Assembly (NCBI GenBank): GCA_963778375.1 | Contig: CAVZTX010000014.1 | Location: 9,954-73,953, forward strand | Origin: CAVZTX01 sp963778375 | GTDB lineage: Bacteria; Chloroflexota; Ktedonobacteria; Ktedonobacterales; Ktedonobacteraceae | Direction: 5' to 3' | Length of the DNA: 64,000 bases | In this document: positions 44,920 through 54,129 of the stretch, one piece after another | How positions within the stretch are numbered: position 1 is the first letter of the stretch | Layout: each line of letters opens with the position of its first letter | Notes under the pieces: generated by a model | The model's input: only the letters and a program-made list of their open reading frames with translations | Told to the model about the DNA's origin: nothing | The model's database searches: none | Translations under genes and position numbers: made by a program

Positions 44920-46014
44920 ATGACCATGTCTGAACAAGCAGAATCTTTGCCCTCAATGTTCTCTCGAAGAACTATGATCAAAGGACTGGTGGGTTGCGCT
45001 CTCACATTTGCCAGTGTTGGTTGCTCTTCTGCGAGTTCGTCTTCTACCCACGCCATCCCTGGCGCTACACGAACAATTGTCTCTTCTCCTACCCCCACAT
45101 CAACCACTATACCTAAACCCGGCACCCTGGGTAGTACTTTACTGACCTACCATGGTCATTCAGGAGATGTATTTGCAGTCGTCTGGCATGATCTTCGTAT
45201 TGCCTCTGGTGGCCTTGATGGTACTGTCCAGGTCTGGAATGCGAACACCGGGCAGACGTTGGTAACATATACCGGCCATAGCGGAAAGGTGACGGCCATC
45301 TCCTGGTCGCTGGATGGCAAACTGATTGCCTCTACCGGTACTGAAATGACGACTCAGGTTTGGGAGGCAAGTACTGGACACAGGCTTTTGACATACACAG
45401 GGCATAATCCTTCAGGGCAAGTGATTTACGACGTAGCCTGGTCCCCTGATGGAACGCGCGTCGCAACTGCAAGCTGGGATCGTACAGTGCAGGTTTGGGA
45501 GGCAACTACTGGCAAGAGAATCTGGATCTACAATTCCGTCGCGCCCATGTGGACCGCTGAATGGTCCTTTGATGGAAAATATCTTGCTACTGGAGGAGAT
45601 AGCGCTGTGCAGGTTTGGGAAATTGCCGACTGGCGCTCCATCTTCACCTATACATATGGTGGCTACCCTACGACGGATTATGCAACCCGTTGGTCTCCTA
45701 ATAGCAAGCGTTTGGCAGCCGCATTGATTGAGGGCACTGTGCAAGTCTGGGATGCCTTGACAGGCGCGCATGTCTTGATTTATCGCGGCCACACTTCTCA
45801 GGTAATCGATGTGGCCTGGTCCCCGGATGGTAAGTACGTCGCATCTTCCAGTGCAGATAAAACTGTACAGGTCTGGGATTCCACCACGGGAGAGCTCATC
45901 TTTACCTACTCTGGACATCTGGGCGGCGTCTATCAACTCGCCTGGTCGCCTGATGGCAAGAGGCTCGCATCAGGTTCGCAGGACGGCACAGTACAAATAT
46001 GCCAGGCGGGATAG
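44920..46014 (+). CDS. Tat-exported WD40-repeat lipoprotein
   Basis: 364 residues. N-terminus has a twin-arginine signal (FSRRTMIKGLVGCALTFASVGC), with a lipobox-like SVGC, then a Ser/Thr/Pro-rich spacer (TPTSTTIPKPGT). The rest is seven WD40 units with repeated HSG-X-VFAV, AWSPDG and VQVW tags (VRTASWDRTVQVW-type strands), making one complete beta-propeller outside the cell. It probably acts as a protein-binding scaffold; ligands unknown. A second ATG six bases later gives MSEQAESLP and is equally possible as the start. Confidence 0.85.
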   Translation: MTMSEQAESLPSMFSRRTMIKGLVGCALTFASVGCSSASSSSTHAIPGATRTIVSSPTPTSTTIPKPGTLGSTLLTYHGHSGDVFAVVWHDLRIASGGLDGTVQVWNANTGQTLVTYTGHSGKVTAISWSLDGKLIASTGTEMTTQVWEASTGHRLLTYTGHNPSGQVIYDVAWSPDGTRVATASWDRTVQVWEATTGKRIWIYNSVAPMWTAEWSFDGKYLATGGDSAVQVWEIADWRSIFTYTYGGYPTTDYATRWSPNSKRLAAALIEGTVQVWDALTGAHVLIYRGHTSQVIDVAWSPDGKYVASSSADKTVQVWDSTTGELIFTYSGHLGGVYQLAWSPDGKRLASGSQDGTVQICQAG

Positions 46015-46160
46015 GTTCTTTTCCGCAAGATGTTCTAGGCATTCATTGAGATATATGTCCATTGCCGTCGTGTGGAGTCCTCCACTAAAGCGAACTTCAT
46101 ACAATAAATTTCCATAAAAACCTCAATCAAACTGTGGAATGTGGTTTATTCGGTGCTATG

Positions 46161-47237
46161 TTATCCCTTCAAGATATCCATCAGTGCCCCCAACCGCTCC
46201 CCTGCCTCATCTGGCGTGCCAGAGGGCATTGATAGCAGTGGTTCATCAACGCCCGAGGAGACCCAGGAATCGAGCTTATTGACAACCTCCTGAGGAGTGC
46301 CGATGATTGAGACGGCGTCGAGTAGCTCCGGCGTTACTGCTTCCATGGCACTCTTCATGCCCTGCTTCCAGCCCTCTTGAACCAACTCAACCTCGCGGCC
46401 ATAACCATTGCGGGTGAGCATTTGTGAGTAAAATACGCCCATTTTCCCAATGTAGTAGACAAGGGGTCCTGCCAGCAGCATACGGGCTGCAGCCCGCTCA
46501 TGCTCGTCTGCGTTCTCGCTGAGAATAGCGCTGGTAATATAGGGTGCAATGGCGGCGCTATGGGAAGGCCGGCCAGCCAGGCGCGCACCCTCGTCGAGTT
46601 GCTCACGGAGTTCACTCCATTTATTTCCTGGCCAGTAGGTGGGCAGCACACCGTCGGCAATTTCTCCGGTCTGTATCACGTTCTTTGGACCCATCGCTGC
46701 AATATAGATGGGGATTTCCTTACGGAGAGGTGTGAAACGCAGCTTGAAGCCGCGTTCGAGATTGAACATCTCGCCATGATAGACCAATTTCTCGCCACGC
46801 AGGATCATACGAATGATCTCGACATACTCGCGAGTTCGCCTGACCGGTTTTTCAAAGGGTACGCCGTGCCAATGTTCGATGACGTAAGCACCTGATGGAC
46901 CAAGGCCAAGTAGGATGCGACCATCAGAACGTTCGTCAAGTGTGGCTACGGTGCTGGCGATTAATGCGGGGGTACGCGAGTAAATATTGGCGATGCCCGC
47001 ACCAATCTTGATACGCTTTGTGACGCGCACGAGGTCAGCCATAGAGGTGAAGAGTTCATATCCCCAGGACTCGCCGAGCCAGACCGAGTCGTAGCCGAGT
47101 TCGTCGGCTATCTTGACCTTTTCCAATACGTCGTTCCAGTCGCCAGGAAAATTAGGGGATTCGGTGATTAATCCAATGCGGCTGGTATATGTTCTTTTGG
47201 TGTTAGAGGTGGAGTTTGTCATTATGCGTTGACCCAT
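46161..47237 (-). CDS. LLM-class flavin (F420)-dependent oxidoreductase
   Basis: 358 residues of the luciferase-like TIM barrel. DVLEKVKIADELGYDSVWLGESWGYE, RIKIGAGIANIYSRTPALIASTVATLDERSDGRILLGLGPSG and VRRTREYVEIIRMILRGEKL are conserved in LLM-class monooxygenases and F420-dependent reductases. Cofactor choice (FMN or F420) cannot be decided by eye. Two ATGs 15 bases apart can serve as start. It lies alone, 59 bases after the antiporter reading the same direction, so co-transcription is possible. Confidence 0.85.
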   Translation of the reverse strand: MGQRIMTNSTSNTKRTYTSRIGLITESPNFPGDWNDVLEKVKIADELGYDSVWLGESWGYELFTSMADLVRVTKRIKIGAGIANIYSRTPALIASTVATLDERSDGRILLGLGPSGAYVIEHWHGVPFEKPVRRTREYVEIIRMILRGEKLVYHGEMFNLERGFKLRFTPLRKEIPIYIAAMGPKNVIQTGEIADGVLPTYWPGNKWSELREQLDEGARLAGRPSHSAAIAPYITSAILSENADEHERAAARMLLAGPLVYYIGKMGVFYSQMLTRNGYGREVELVQEGWKQGMKSAMEAVTPELLDAVSIIGTPQEVVNKLDSWVSSGVDEPLLSMPSGTPDEAGERLGALMDILKG

Positions 47238-47296
47238 CCTTCCCTTGGGCGGTTTTGAACGTAGTATAGTTCTGTTATTATATCTTATGTTAGACG

Positions 47297-48553
47297 TTAT
47301 TTGTTCCCATCAGGCTCCAAAGGCAAACGCTTCAATATCCATCTCAGGCTGAACCCCTGTACCAGCAGCGTAAAGAACACAACGGCATAGGTCGAGGCAA
47401 TCAAGACATCTCGAGATGGGATGTTTATTGGGAGGGCCAGTACCAACGCGAGTGAGAGAGCACCTCGCAAGCCGCTCCAGAAGATGACAACTCGCCAGGA
47501 GCGCCGTACAGGACGCCATAAAGAAGGCGTAATGAGGGGTTGTGCAATGCTGGGCAATATCAGTACTACTACCAAGCGCGAGAGCAACACAGCAACGACG
47601 GCCAGCCCTGCTGTCAACAAGAGAGGGAGGACTGCCGAGGAAAAGAAAAATCGTGTGGGATTGAGTTCCGCTCCTACCAGAAGAAAGATCAAGGCATTGG
47701 CAAGAAAGGCGAGTATGCTCCAGAAGTTGTCGACCGCCTCTCGCGTACGCTCTGACATACCGGTGCGCCGTCCATAACTGCCCAGGAGCAAAGCAGCTAG
47801 AATGACTGCCAGTATGCCGGAAGTATGCAGTTCGTCTGCCAGGAGATACACTCCGTAGGCTGTGACAATGGTGATCGTGGTCTCGATCAGCGGTTCGTCG
47901 ATCAGCCTGACTAAACGGCTCACGAGAAAGCCGCAGAGCAGGCCAATAGTTGCACCACCACCAGCTTCCAATAAGAACATCCCTATGCCGGTGAACCATG
48001 CCTGTATTCCTGCGGTAGGATGGCCTTCGATAGACAGCAGGATAACTGCAAGAAAAATTACGTAGAGCGAGCCCGCGACACCATCATTGAAAAGGCTTTC
48101 ACCTTCAATGATCGTCGAAAGACGTATGTCAACCTTCGATTGACGCAATAAGCCAAGCACCGCTACAGGGTCGGTAGGCGAGAGAATAGCGCCTAACAGA
48201 AATGCTGTTAGCCAGTCCAGTCCTCCAAGGAAGTGCAGGGGAATGGCTATCAGTACCAATGAGAGCAACAGCGCAGGACCTGCTAATAAAAAGACATGCA
48301 GCCAATTCTTGCGCAGGTGTATTGTCTCTATCGACCACGAGCCTTCAAAGAGCAGGGCTGGTAGAAATACGAACAATACCAAATCTGGTGTAAGATGAAC
48401 GTCTGGCAGCAGCCCAAAGATGCTGATCAGCAAGCCCACAACTACGAGGCCTAATGTGTAGGGGATGGCTAAGCGTCTCGTTACCAGGATAACGCTCAGC
48501 GCTATCAGTAAGAGGAGTACCAGTAAACGCACAATTGCGGCAATGTCTGTCAT
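47297..48553 (-). CDS. CPA1-family Na+/H+ antiporter (NhaP-like)
   Basis: 418-residue membrane protein with about twelve helices. Signature blocks of the monovalent cation:proton antiporter-1 family: FLLGAILSPTDPVAVLGLLR (unwound helix region with the ion-binding Asp) and STIIEGESLFNDGVAGSLYVIFLA (second conserved ND). The C-terminal WSGLRGALSLALVLALP is also typical. It would exchange Na+ or K+ for protons to control pH and salt. Unlike many family members it lacks a long cytoplasmic tail. Confidence 0.9.
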   Translation of the reverse strand: MTDIAAIVRLLVLLLLIALSVILVTRRLAIPYTLGLVVVGLLISIFGLLPDVHLTPDLVLFVFLPALLFEGSWSIETIHLRKNWLHVFLLAGPALLLSLVLIAIPLHFLGGLDWLTAFLLGAILSPTDPVAVLGLLRQSKVDIRLSTIIEGESLFNDGVAGSLYVIFLAVILLSIEGHPTAGIQAWFTGIGMFLLEAGGGATIGLLCGFLVSRLVRLIDEPLIETTITIVTAYGVYLLADELHTSGILAVILAALLLGSYGRRTGMSERTREAVDNFWSILAFLANALIFLLVGAELNPTRFFFSSAVLPLLLTAGLAVVAVLLSRLVVVLILPSIAQPLITPSLWRPVRRSWRVVIFWSGLRGALSLALVLALPINIPSRDVLIASTYAVVFFTLLVQGFSLRWILKRLPLEPDGNK

Positions 48554-48679
48554 GTGTCATTTCCCATACATGTGATATAAGCAAATTATGGATGATCTGC
48601 CTGCTTGACGCAACCTGAAGCACAAGGTATGCTCATGCTAAGGCAGAACGCTGTAGATCGAAAGCAGGTGAAGTGAGCG

Positions 48680-49579
48680 ATGGATACTCGCATTGAGCAC
48701 ATTCTAGCCCAAATTCCTGAATTTAACGGAGCCAACCCTATAGTAACGCCGCTAGTTGGCGGCATCACCAACCAGAACTACCGGGTGGATACTGGGGGAG
48801 AAAGCTTCGTGCTACGTATTGGTGGCAAAGGGACGCATTTGCTTGGGATCGATAGAGAGCGGGAAAGCGTTTGCACTACAATTGCAGCCCAGGTAGGAGT
48901 GGGAGCGGAGGTTGTTCACTTTCTCGCGTCCGAAGATGTACTCGTTACGCGCTTCATCGTTGGCAGTGGCATCACTCCAGAAATCGCGGCTCAACCTGAA
49001 ACATTGCGGCGGATAGTAAATTCTATAAGGCGCTATCATGCCGGACCTGCCTTTCCAGGTAGCTTTTCACCTTTTGATACTGTACGCAACTATCATAAGC
49101 TGGCTTTGCAATACGGCGTTGCTTTCCCCGATACGTTACCGCAGGTATTTGGATTGATGGAGCAGATTGAGCAGGCGATTGGCTCAACACGGCAGCTTAA
49201 GCCTTGTCACAATGATTTGCTGGCCAGCAATTTCATCGATGATGGGCACAATATCTGGATTCTGGATTGGGAGTACGCAGGCATGGGTGATATCTTCTTT
49301 GACCTGGGCAACTTCGCGGTCAACCAATCGCTGGATGATGAACAGTGTGAGCTATTGCTGCACTACTATTTCGGTGAGGTGCGACCTGCTGACCTGGCGC
49401 ACTTGCACCTTATGAGGCTTTGCTCTGACCTGCGCGAGTCGTTCTGGGGTTTTCTACAGTTGGGCATCTCGGAACTAGATTTTGACTACCGGGAATATGC
49501 GCATCACCATCTCGACCGTTTCCTACACAATGTGAATACATTCCGATTTCCACGATGGTTGGAAGAGGTTAGGGGATAA
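48680..49579 (+). CDS. Choline/ethanolamine kinase-like phosphotransferase
   Basis: 299-residue APH/choline-kinase fold. ATP loop LVGGITNQNYRVDTGGESFVLRI, the catalytic loop PCHNDLLASNFIDD (Brenner-type H-N-D) and the metal-binding ILDWEYAGMGDIFFDLGNFA agree with choline kinases (LicA-type) more than with antibiotic kinases. It is followed after 23 bases by the dimethylglycine-dehydrogenase-like gene, and the pair suggests handling of a choline-, betaine- or methylamine-derived compound. Substrate is inferred, not shown. Confidence 0.8.
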   Translation: MDTRIEHILAQIPEFNGANPIVTPLVGGITNQNYRVDTGGESFVLRIGGKGTHLLGIDRERESVCTTIAAQVGVGAEVVHFLASEDVLVTRFIVGSGITPEIAAQPETLRRIVNSIRRYHAGPAFPGSFSPFDTVRNYHKLALQYGVAFPDTLPQVFGLMEQIEQAIGSTRQLKPCHNDLLASNFIDDGHNIWILDWEYAGMGDIFFDLGNFAVNQSLDDEQCELLLHYYFGEVRPADLAHLHLMRLCSDLRESFWGFLQLGISELDFDYREYAHHHLDRFLHNVNTFRFPRWLEEVRG

Positions 49580-49602
49580 TGATTTCAACAGGAGAATGAC
49601 CC

Positions 49603-52035
49603 ATGCAAGATTCTGCTAGAGTCGTCATTATCGGAAGCGGCATCGCTGGTTCCAGCATCGCCTATCATTTGACAGAACGAGGGTGGCGCGACATTGTTGT
49701 GCTTGAGCAAGGGCCCCTTATTAGTGGCACGACATCACATGCACCTGGGCTAGTCGGGCAACTGCGCTCTTCTGTCAGCCTGACGAAGATGCTGGTGTAT
49801 AGCGTTGCACTCTACAAGCAGCTTTCGGTGGATGGCAAGCCTGGCTACTTTGACGTGGGCAGCTTGCGATTGGCCTCCTCTAAGGAACGCATGGAAGAAC
49901 TCAAACGCCAGGTGGGATTCGCGTGTGGCGTGGGATTGGAGGCAGAGCTACTCAGCGCGAGTGAAGCCCAACGTTTGTTCCCTATGATGAGCCTCGATGG
50001 GGTCGAAGGAGCCTTGTACCTGCCTACAGATGGTTCCGCACGAGCGCCTATTTTAGCAGAGGCTATGGCAAATACGGCGCGACAGCGTGGAGCAAGCTTC
50101 TATCCGTATACTCGCGTCACGGGTATCGAATTAAAAAATGGACGAGTGCAGGGAGTTCAAACCACTCACGGCCGCATCGCTACTGAGATCGTGGTCGTCG
50201 CGGCCGGTATCTGGTCGCCACGTATTGGCCGAATGGTTGGCATTTCGATTCCACTCATTCCAATGCAGCACCAGTATACGATGACTGCTCCACTACCTGA
50301 ACTGGCAGGCAACGGGAGCGTTCCAAATCTACGTGATCCCGATAAGCTGGTTTACTTCCGCCAGGATGGGCAATGTCTGGTGCTGGGTGGATACGAGCGT
50401 GATCCAGTGGCGTTCAATTTTGATGCTATTCCCGATACCGCGAACCCAACGGTGCGTGAATTCGATGAACCACGTTTTGACAGTCTTCTAAAGGGATGCG
50501 TCGAGCGCGTTCCACGTTTGCGCAATACTGAATTGGTGAAGCGGGTTAACGGGCTGGAGTCGTTCACGCCAGATGGGGAGTTTATTCTGGGCGAGTCACC
50601 AGAGGTTGGAGGGTTCTGGGTAGCCAGTGGATTCTGCGCACATGGGGTCTCCGGCTCAGGCGGCGTCGGCAAGATGATAGCGGAGTGGATCGTGGATGGC
50701 GAGCCGAGCCTTGATCTGTGGCATATGGATATACGACGCTTCGGCGCTTACACTGCCAGCCGACGGTATATCGCAACGCGCGTCAACGAGGTCTACAGCA
50801 CCTACTATGACATCAGCTATCCAATGCAGGAACGCAGTAGCGCACGTAAGCTGCGCCTCAGTCCGGTCTACAATCGCCTTGAGAAGCTAGGCACGGTCTT
50901 CGGCGAGAAGGCAGGATGGGAGCGACCAAACTGGTTCGCTTCAAATGAATCTCTGGTGGAGGGCCAGAACTGGCCTGTACCCTACGGTTGGGCCAGCCGC
51001 TACTGGTCGCCCGCTATCGGTGCCGAACATACTGCCACACGCGAACGCGTCGGCATGTTTGACGAGACCTCATTCAGCAAGCTAGAGGTGTTTGGGAGCG
51101 GGTCGTTAGCCTTTTTGCAGAGCATTACGGATAATCAGATGGATCAACCGATAGGGGCAGTCACCTACACGCAGATGCTCAATGAGCGTGGGGGTATTGA
51201 ATGCGATTTGACGGTCACACGACTTGCTGCTGGCCGCTTCCAGATTATTACGGGCACCGCTTTTGGCAACCACGACCTTACCTGGATTCGTAGCAAGATG
51301 CCCAGCGATGGCTCGGTCTACGTCAATGACGTAACCTCCAGTCGCTGCTGTATTGGAGTGTGGGGGCCGCGAGCACGCGATGTGATGCAGCAGGTGAGCG
51401 AGAACGACTTCTCAAACGAAGCCTTTCCCTACCTGACGGCACAATCGGTGACAATCGGAGATATTCCGGCGCTGGCCCTACGCGTCACCTATGTTGGTGA
51501 ACTTGGCTGGGAGATTTACGCGCCAATGGAGTATGGATTGAAGTTATGGGATACGCTCTGGGAAGCTGGTCAGCCGTTTGGCATGCTAGCCGCGGGCTAT
51601 CGGGCCATCGAATCACTGCGCCTGGAGAAGGGCTATCGCTATTGGAGTGCGGACATTCATTCGGAATACAATCCGTATGAGGCGGGTCTTGGCTTTGCTG
51701 TTAAGCTTTCGAAGGGGAATTTCCTGGGTAAAGCAGCACTGGAGCGCATCAAAGCAGAGGGAGTATCACGCAAGCTGTGCTGCCTGGTCGTCGATGATCC
51801 GAGGGCTATTGCACTTGGAGGAGAGCCTCTGCTTGATGACGAACGGGTACTGGGGCGCGTAACAAGCGCAGGCTATGGCTATAGCGTACACCATAGCATT
51901 GTCTACGGCTATCTGCCTCTAGAATATGCTGCGCCTGGAACGCGGGCCGAGGTGCAGATGTTTGGTATTAGATATTGGGCGACGGTGATGAAAGAGCCGT
52001 TGTATGACGCCAAGAATGTGAAGATTAAGGCTTAG
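49603..52035 (+). CDS. FAD-dependent dimethylglycine/sarcosine dehydrogenase-like protein with GcvT domain
   Basis: 810 residues. N-terminal DAO domain binds FAD (RVVIIGSGIAGSSIAYHL; VVLEQG), with His in ISGTTSHAPG at the place of the covalent flavin link in dimethylglycine dehydrogenase. The FAO/GcvT-like central and C-terminal parts (GVFDETSFSKLEVFGSG, TYTQMLNERGGIECDLTVTRL, RVTYVGELGWEIYAPMEY, GYRAIESLRLEKGYRYW, GEPLLDDERVLGRVTSAGYG) would pass the released one-carbon unit to tetrahydrofolate. Full length and uninterrupted. GGAGAATGACCC precedes the ATG. Second gene of the kinase operon. Confidence 0.88.
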   Translation: MQDSARVVIIGSGIAGSSIAYHLTERGWRDIVVLEQGPLISGTTSHAPGLVGQLRSSVSLTKMLVYSVALYKQLSVDGKPGYFDVGSLRLASSKERMEELKRQVGFACGVGLEAELLSASEAQRLFPMMSLDGVEGALYLPTDGSARAPILAEAMANTARQRGASFYPYTRVTGIELKNGRVQGVQTTHGRIATEIVVVAAGIWSPRIGRMVGISIPLIPMQHQYTMTAPLPELAGNGSVPNLRDPDKLVYFRQDGQCLVLGGYERDPVAFNFDAIPDTANPTVREFDEPRFDSLLKGCVERVPRLRNTELVKRVNGLESFTPDGEFILGESPEVGGFWVASGFCAHGVSGSGGVGKMIAEWIVDGEPSLDLWHMDIRRFGAYTASRRYIATRVNEVYSTYYDISYPMQERSSARKLRLSPVYNRLEKLGTVFGEKAGWERPNWFASNESLVEGQNWPVPYGWASRYWSPAIGAEHTATRERVGMFDETSFSKLEVFGSGSLAFLQSITDNQMDQPIGAVTYTQMLNERGGIECDLTVTRLAAGRFQIITGTAFGNHDLTWIRSKMPSDGSVYVNDVTSSRCCIGVWGPRARDVMQQVSENDFSNEAFPYLTAQSVTIGDIPALALRVTYVGELGWEIYAPMEYGLKLWDTLWEAGQPFGMLAAGYRAIESLRLEKGYRYWSADIHSEYNPYEAGLGFAVKLSKGNFLGKAALERIKAEGVSRKLCCLVVDDPRAIALGGEPLLDDERVLGRVTSAGYGYSVHHSIVYGYLPLEYAAPGTRAEVQMFGIRYWATVMKEPLYDAKNVKIKA

Positions 52036-52039
52036 ATCA

Positions 52040-52549
52040 TCACTTCACGGAAAAGGTAAACGGCAGCCTTGTGATATATTGTGGGCACAATTGGCCTTTT
52101 TTGCAGATGGCTCGACCGTAGAAGGTGACCTGGGAGGTGCCGGTGCCCTGGGCGACAAAGCGCCAGACGCACATCTTGCTGGCTTTCCATGCATAACCCG
52201 CGGGCGTTTGTAGTTGTAGCACACCTTGTGAGGTCGTGGGGCCAGACCAGACAACGCCAAAGGGTAAATCTACTTCAACTACGTTACCAACGTGGGCATT
52301 AACAGTGGTGGCGTTATCGCTGGGCTTTACAGTCACGTTTGGTGCAGCAGGGGCAGTGCTGACGACGGCATCGCTGGGACAACCGTTGGAGGTGCCATAG
52401 CCCTGTACCGTTGTGGGAGCGGACGGTGGAGTGGAACCAGTACCTGCTCCTGTATGTGTTCCACAGGCTGCAAGCATGAAGGCGAGCAGTGTGACAAGCG
52501 AAGCGATCAACAACAATGATTTTCGTCGGACGGTGTAAGCTGTACGCAT
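52040..52549 (-). CDS. Secreted lipoprotein with beta-sandwich domain
   Basis: 169 residues. A type II signal peptide is clear: RRKSLLLIASLVTLLAFMLAAC with lipobox LAAC. A Ser/Thr/Gly spacer is followed by a beta-rich domain with conserved-looking NATTVNAHVGNVVEVDLPFGVVW, LQTPAGYAWKASKMCVWRFVAQGTGTSQVTFYG. Three Cys in this region may pair. The pattern is loosely like chagasin-type (I42) inhibitors, but I would not assign this. It overlaps no neighbour and is convergent with the dehydrogenase gene (4-base gap). Confidence 0.65.
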   Translation of the reverse strand: MRTAYTVRRKSLLLIASLVTLLAFMLAACGTHTGAGTGSTPPSAPTTVQGYGTSNGCPSDAVVSTAPAAPNVTVKPSDNATTVNAHVGNVVEVDLPFGVVWSGPTTSQGVLQLQTPAGYAWKASKMCVWRFVAQGTGTSQVTFYGRAICKKGQLCPQYITRLPFTFSVK

Positions 52550-52640
52550 TATGAGTGCTCCTTAACCTAAAGAAAAGATGCCTATTGGGCGGGATAATGG
52601 GACTTAGCACATTAATCCAAGTATCGTTCGTTCCCGTGTA

Positions 52641-52703
52641 GCCGATACATCGGCGGTGGGCGCTCATTGCCTGCCTCCCAGGCAGGACTGCTCGGCCCCT
52701 ACA
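52641..52703. repeat. Paired palindromes of the GGCCCCTAC repeat type
   Basis: GCCGAT/ATCGGC (52641-52654) is followed by CCTGCC/GGCAGG (52670-52686) and the tail CTCGGCCCCTAC (52692-52703). It fills the space just beyond the short crotonase and may have replaced its 3' end. Confidence 0.55.
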
Positions 52704-52705
52704 TA

Positions 52706-53323
52706 TTATGAACGTGCGCCATTGGTTATGTTGGGGGCAGCGAGCATGGTAAGGAGTTCTTCGGCATCGGGAAGGAAGGTATGAGGGGAAAGGACCTGGT
52801 GAACGAGGCCCAGGTGCATCGCTTCGGTGGCTTCGATCGTTTCGCCGGTGAGCATCAGTCGCATGGTGGTGTTGTATCCAATGAGTTGAGGAAAGTAGGC
52901 CGCGGCCACGGGAGGGAAAACGCCAAGGGTGACTTCTGGAAGTCCGAAGGTGGCCTGTTCGTGGGCGATGACGGTATCACATAGCGCTGCCAGTTCACAG
53001 CCACCACCCAGTGCGTAGCCCTTGACAAGGGCAACGGTGGGAATGTGGTGCGAGCGCAGTTCCTCAAATGCGGCGCAATTGTCGTAGACGGCACGCAGCA
53101 TCTCCTTCTCACGACCATCTCGGTGGTCATGAATATCGACGCCCGCACTGAAGGCTCGCTCTCCCGCACCTGTAATGACGATCAGACGTGGTGGATGCTG
53201 GATCGCATTACGCATTGCTGCCGTGAGTTGATCCAGCATGCCTACGGATAGGATGTTGAGCGGCGGTCTATCGAGAATCAGCCAGAGGATGTCTTTGTGA
53301 AGACGAATATATACATCGGACAT
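52706..53323 (-). CDS. Enoyl-CoA hydratase/isomerase, C-terminally short
   Basis: 205-residue crotonase-fold protein. The oxyanion-hole blocks are present (GERAFSAGVDI, VKGYALGGGCELAALCD) and both candidate catalytic Glu positions (GGGCEL and GLPEVTLGVFPP) are kept. The usual ~255-residue length is not reached: the protein ends at LTMLAAPNITNGARS, lacking the C-terminal helices that help trimerisation, and a GGCCCCTAC repeat starts 3 bases later. Last gene of the leftward paa operon, 5 bases after the other crotonase. Likely role: hydration or isomerisation in phenylacetyl-CoA breakdown, if active. Confidence 0.75.
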   Translation of the reverse strand: MSDVYIRLHKDILWLILDRPPLNILSVGMLDQLTAAMRNAIQHPPRLIVITGAGERAFSAGVDIHDHRDGREKEMLRAVYDNCAAFEELRSHHIPTVALVKGYALGGGCELAALCDTVIAHEQATFGLPEVTLGVFPPVAAAYFPQLIGYNTTMRLMLTGETIEATEAMHLGLVHQVLSPHTFLPDAEELLTMLAAPNITNGARS

Positions 53324-53328
53324 ACATC

Positions 53329-54129
53329 CTACCGTCCTGCGAAATTCCCTTTGCGTTTCTCTGCGTAAGCGGCAAGGCCCTCTTTGGCATCTTCGCTTTG
53401 GAAGCAGAGTTGTTGGAGTTCGCGCTCGATTGCGAGGCTCTCAGAGAAGGAGACCTCGGAACCGGATTGCACGGCACGTTTAATGCGTCCGACAGTCTTA
53501 GAAGCCTTGTTGGGTGGACAGAACTGGCGAGCGTAGTTCATCACTTGGTCCCAGTAGTTTTCGGACTCGTAGATGTAGTTGATGAGACCCAAGCCCTGGG
53601 CTTCTTCAAAGCTGATGAGCTTGCCCTCGGTCATCATTTCGATAGCCTTGTTTTTGGGCAGAGCACGGGCGAGGCGCTGCGTGCCCCCCGTTCCGGGGAG
53701 GACGCCAAGATTGATTTCAGGCAGGCCGACTTTACCGGCATTCTGCCGTGCGATGCGAATGTCGCAGGCAAGGGCAATTTCAAGGCCACCACCGACGGTG
53801 TGACCGTTGAGTGCTGCTATTACCAGTTTGGGCGTTTGCTCAAGACGAGTGAGCGTCTCATTGGCATGCAGGCAAAAATAGTATTTGAAGGTTGGGGTGA
53901 CGGAATTGAGCATGCTGATCTCTGCGCCGGAGCAGAAGAATTTTTCGCCCGCGCCGCGAATCACGAGCACATGCACGTTTTCATCGAAACGCGCCTGCAA
54001 AATAGCCTCGTCAAGCTGGCGCATCATATCATAGCTATAGGTGTTGGCGGGTGGGTTTGTTAGCTCAATCACGGCGACGCCATCGGTAGCCGTATAGTTG
54101 ATGAGCGTTCGTTCTGATGTTGTGGTCAT
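53329..54129 (-). CDS. Enoyl-CoA hydratase/isomerase (PaaF/PaaG-like)
   Basis: 266 residues, full length for a crotonase. VAVIELTNPPANTYSYDMM, AGEKFFCSGAEI (oxyanion hole), ALNGHTVGGGLEIALACDIRIA and KVGLPEINLGVLPGTGGTQRLARALP carry both catalytic Glu. In the phenylacetate pathway PaaF hydrates and PaaG isomerises ring-1,2-epoxyphenylacetyl-CoA products; which of these this protein is cannot be told by eye. It overlaps the zinc-ribbon gene by 4 bases, so it is coupled to the epoxidase operon. Confidence 0.85.
   Translation of the reverse strand: MTTTSERTLINYTATDGVAVIELTNPPANTYSYDMMRQLDEAILQARFDENVHVLVIRGAGEKFFCSGAEISMLNSVTPTFKYYFCLHANETLTRLEQTPKLVIAALNGHTVGGGLEIALACDIRIARQNAGKVGLPEINLGVLPGTGGTQRLARALPKNKAIEMMTEGKLISFEEAQGLGLINYIYESENYWDQVMNYARQFCPPNKASKTVGRIKRAVQSGSEVSFSESLAIERELQQLCFQSEDAKEGLAAYAEKRKGNFAGR

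Noticed and set aside
53398..54063. 221-residue plus-strand open frame over a crotonase gene
   Set aside because: The minus-strand crotonase has complete motifs; the plus-strand frame is a mirror artefact.
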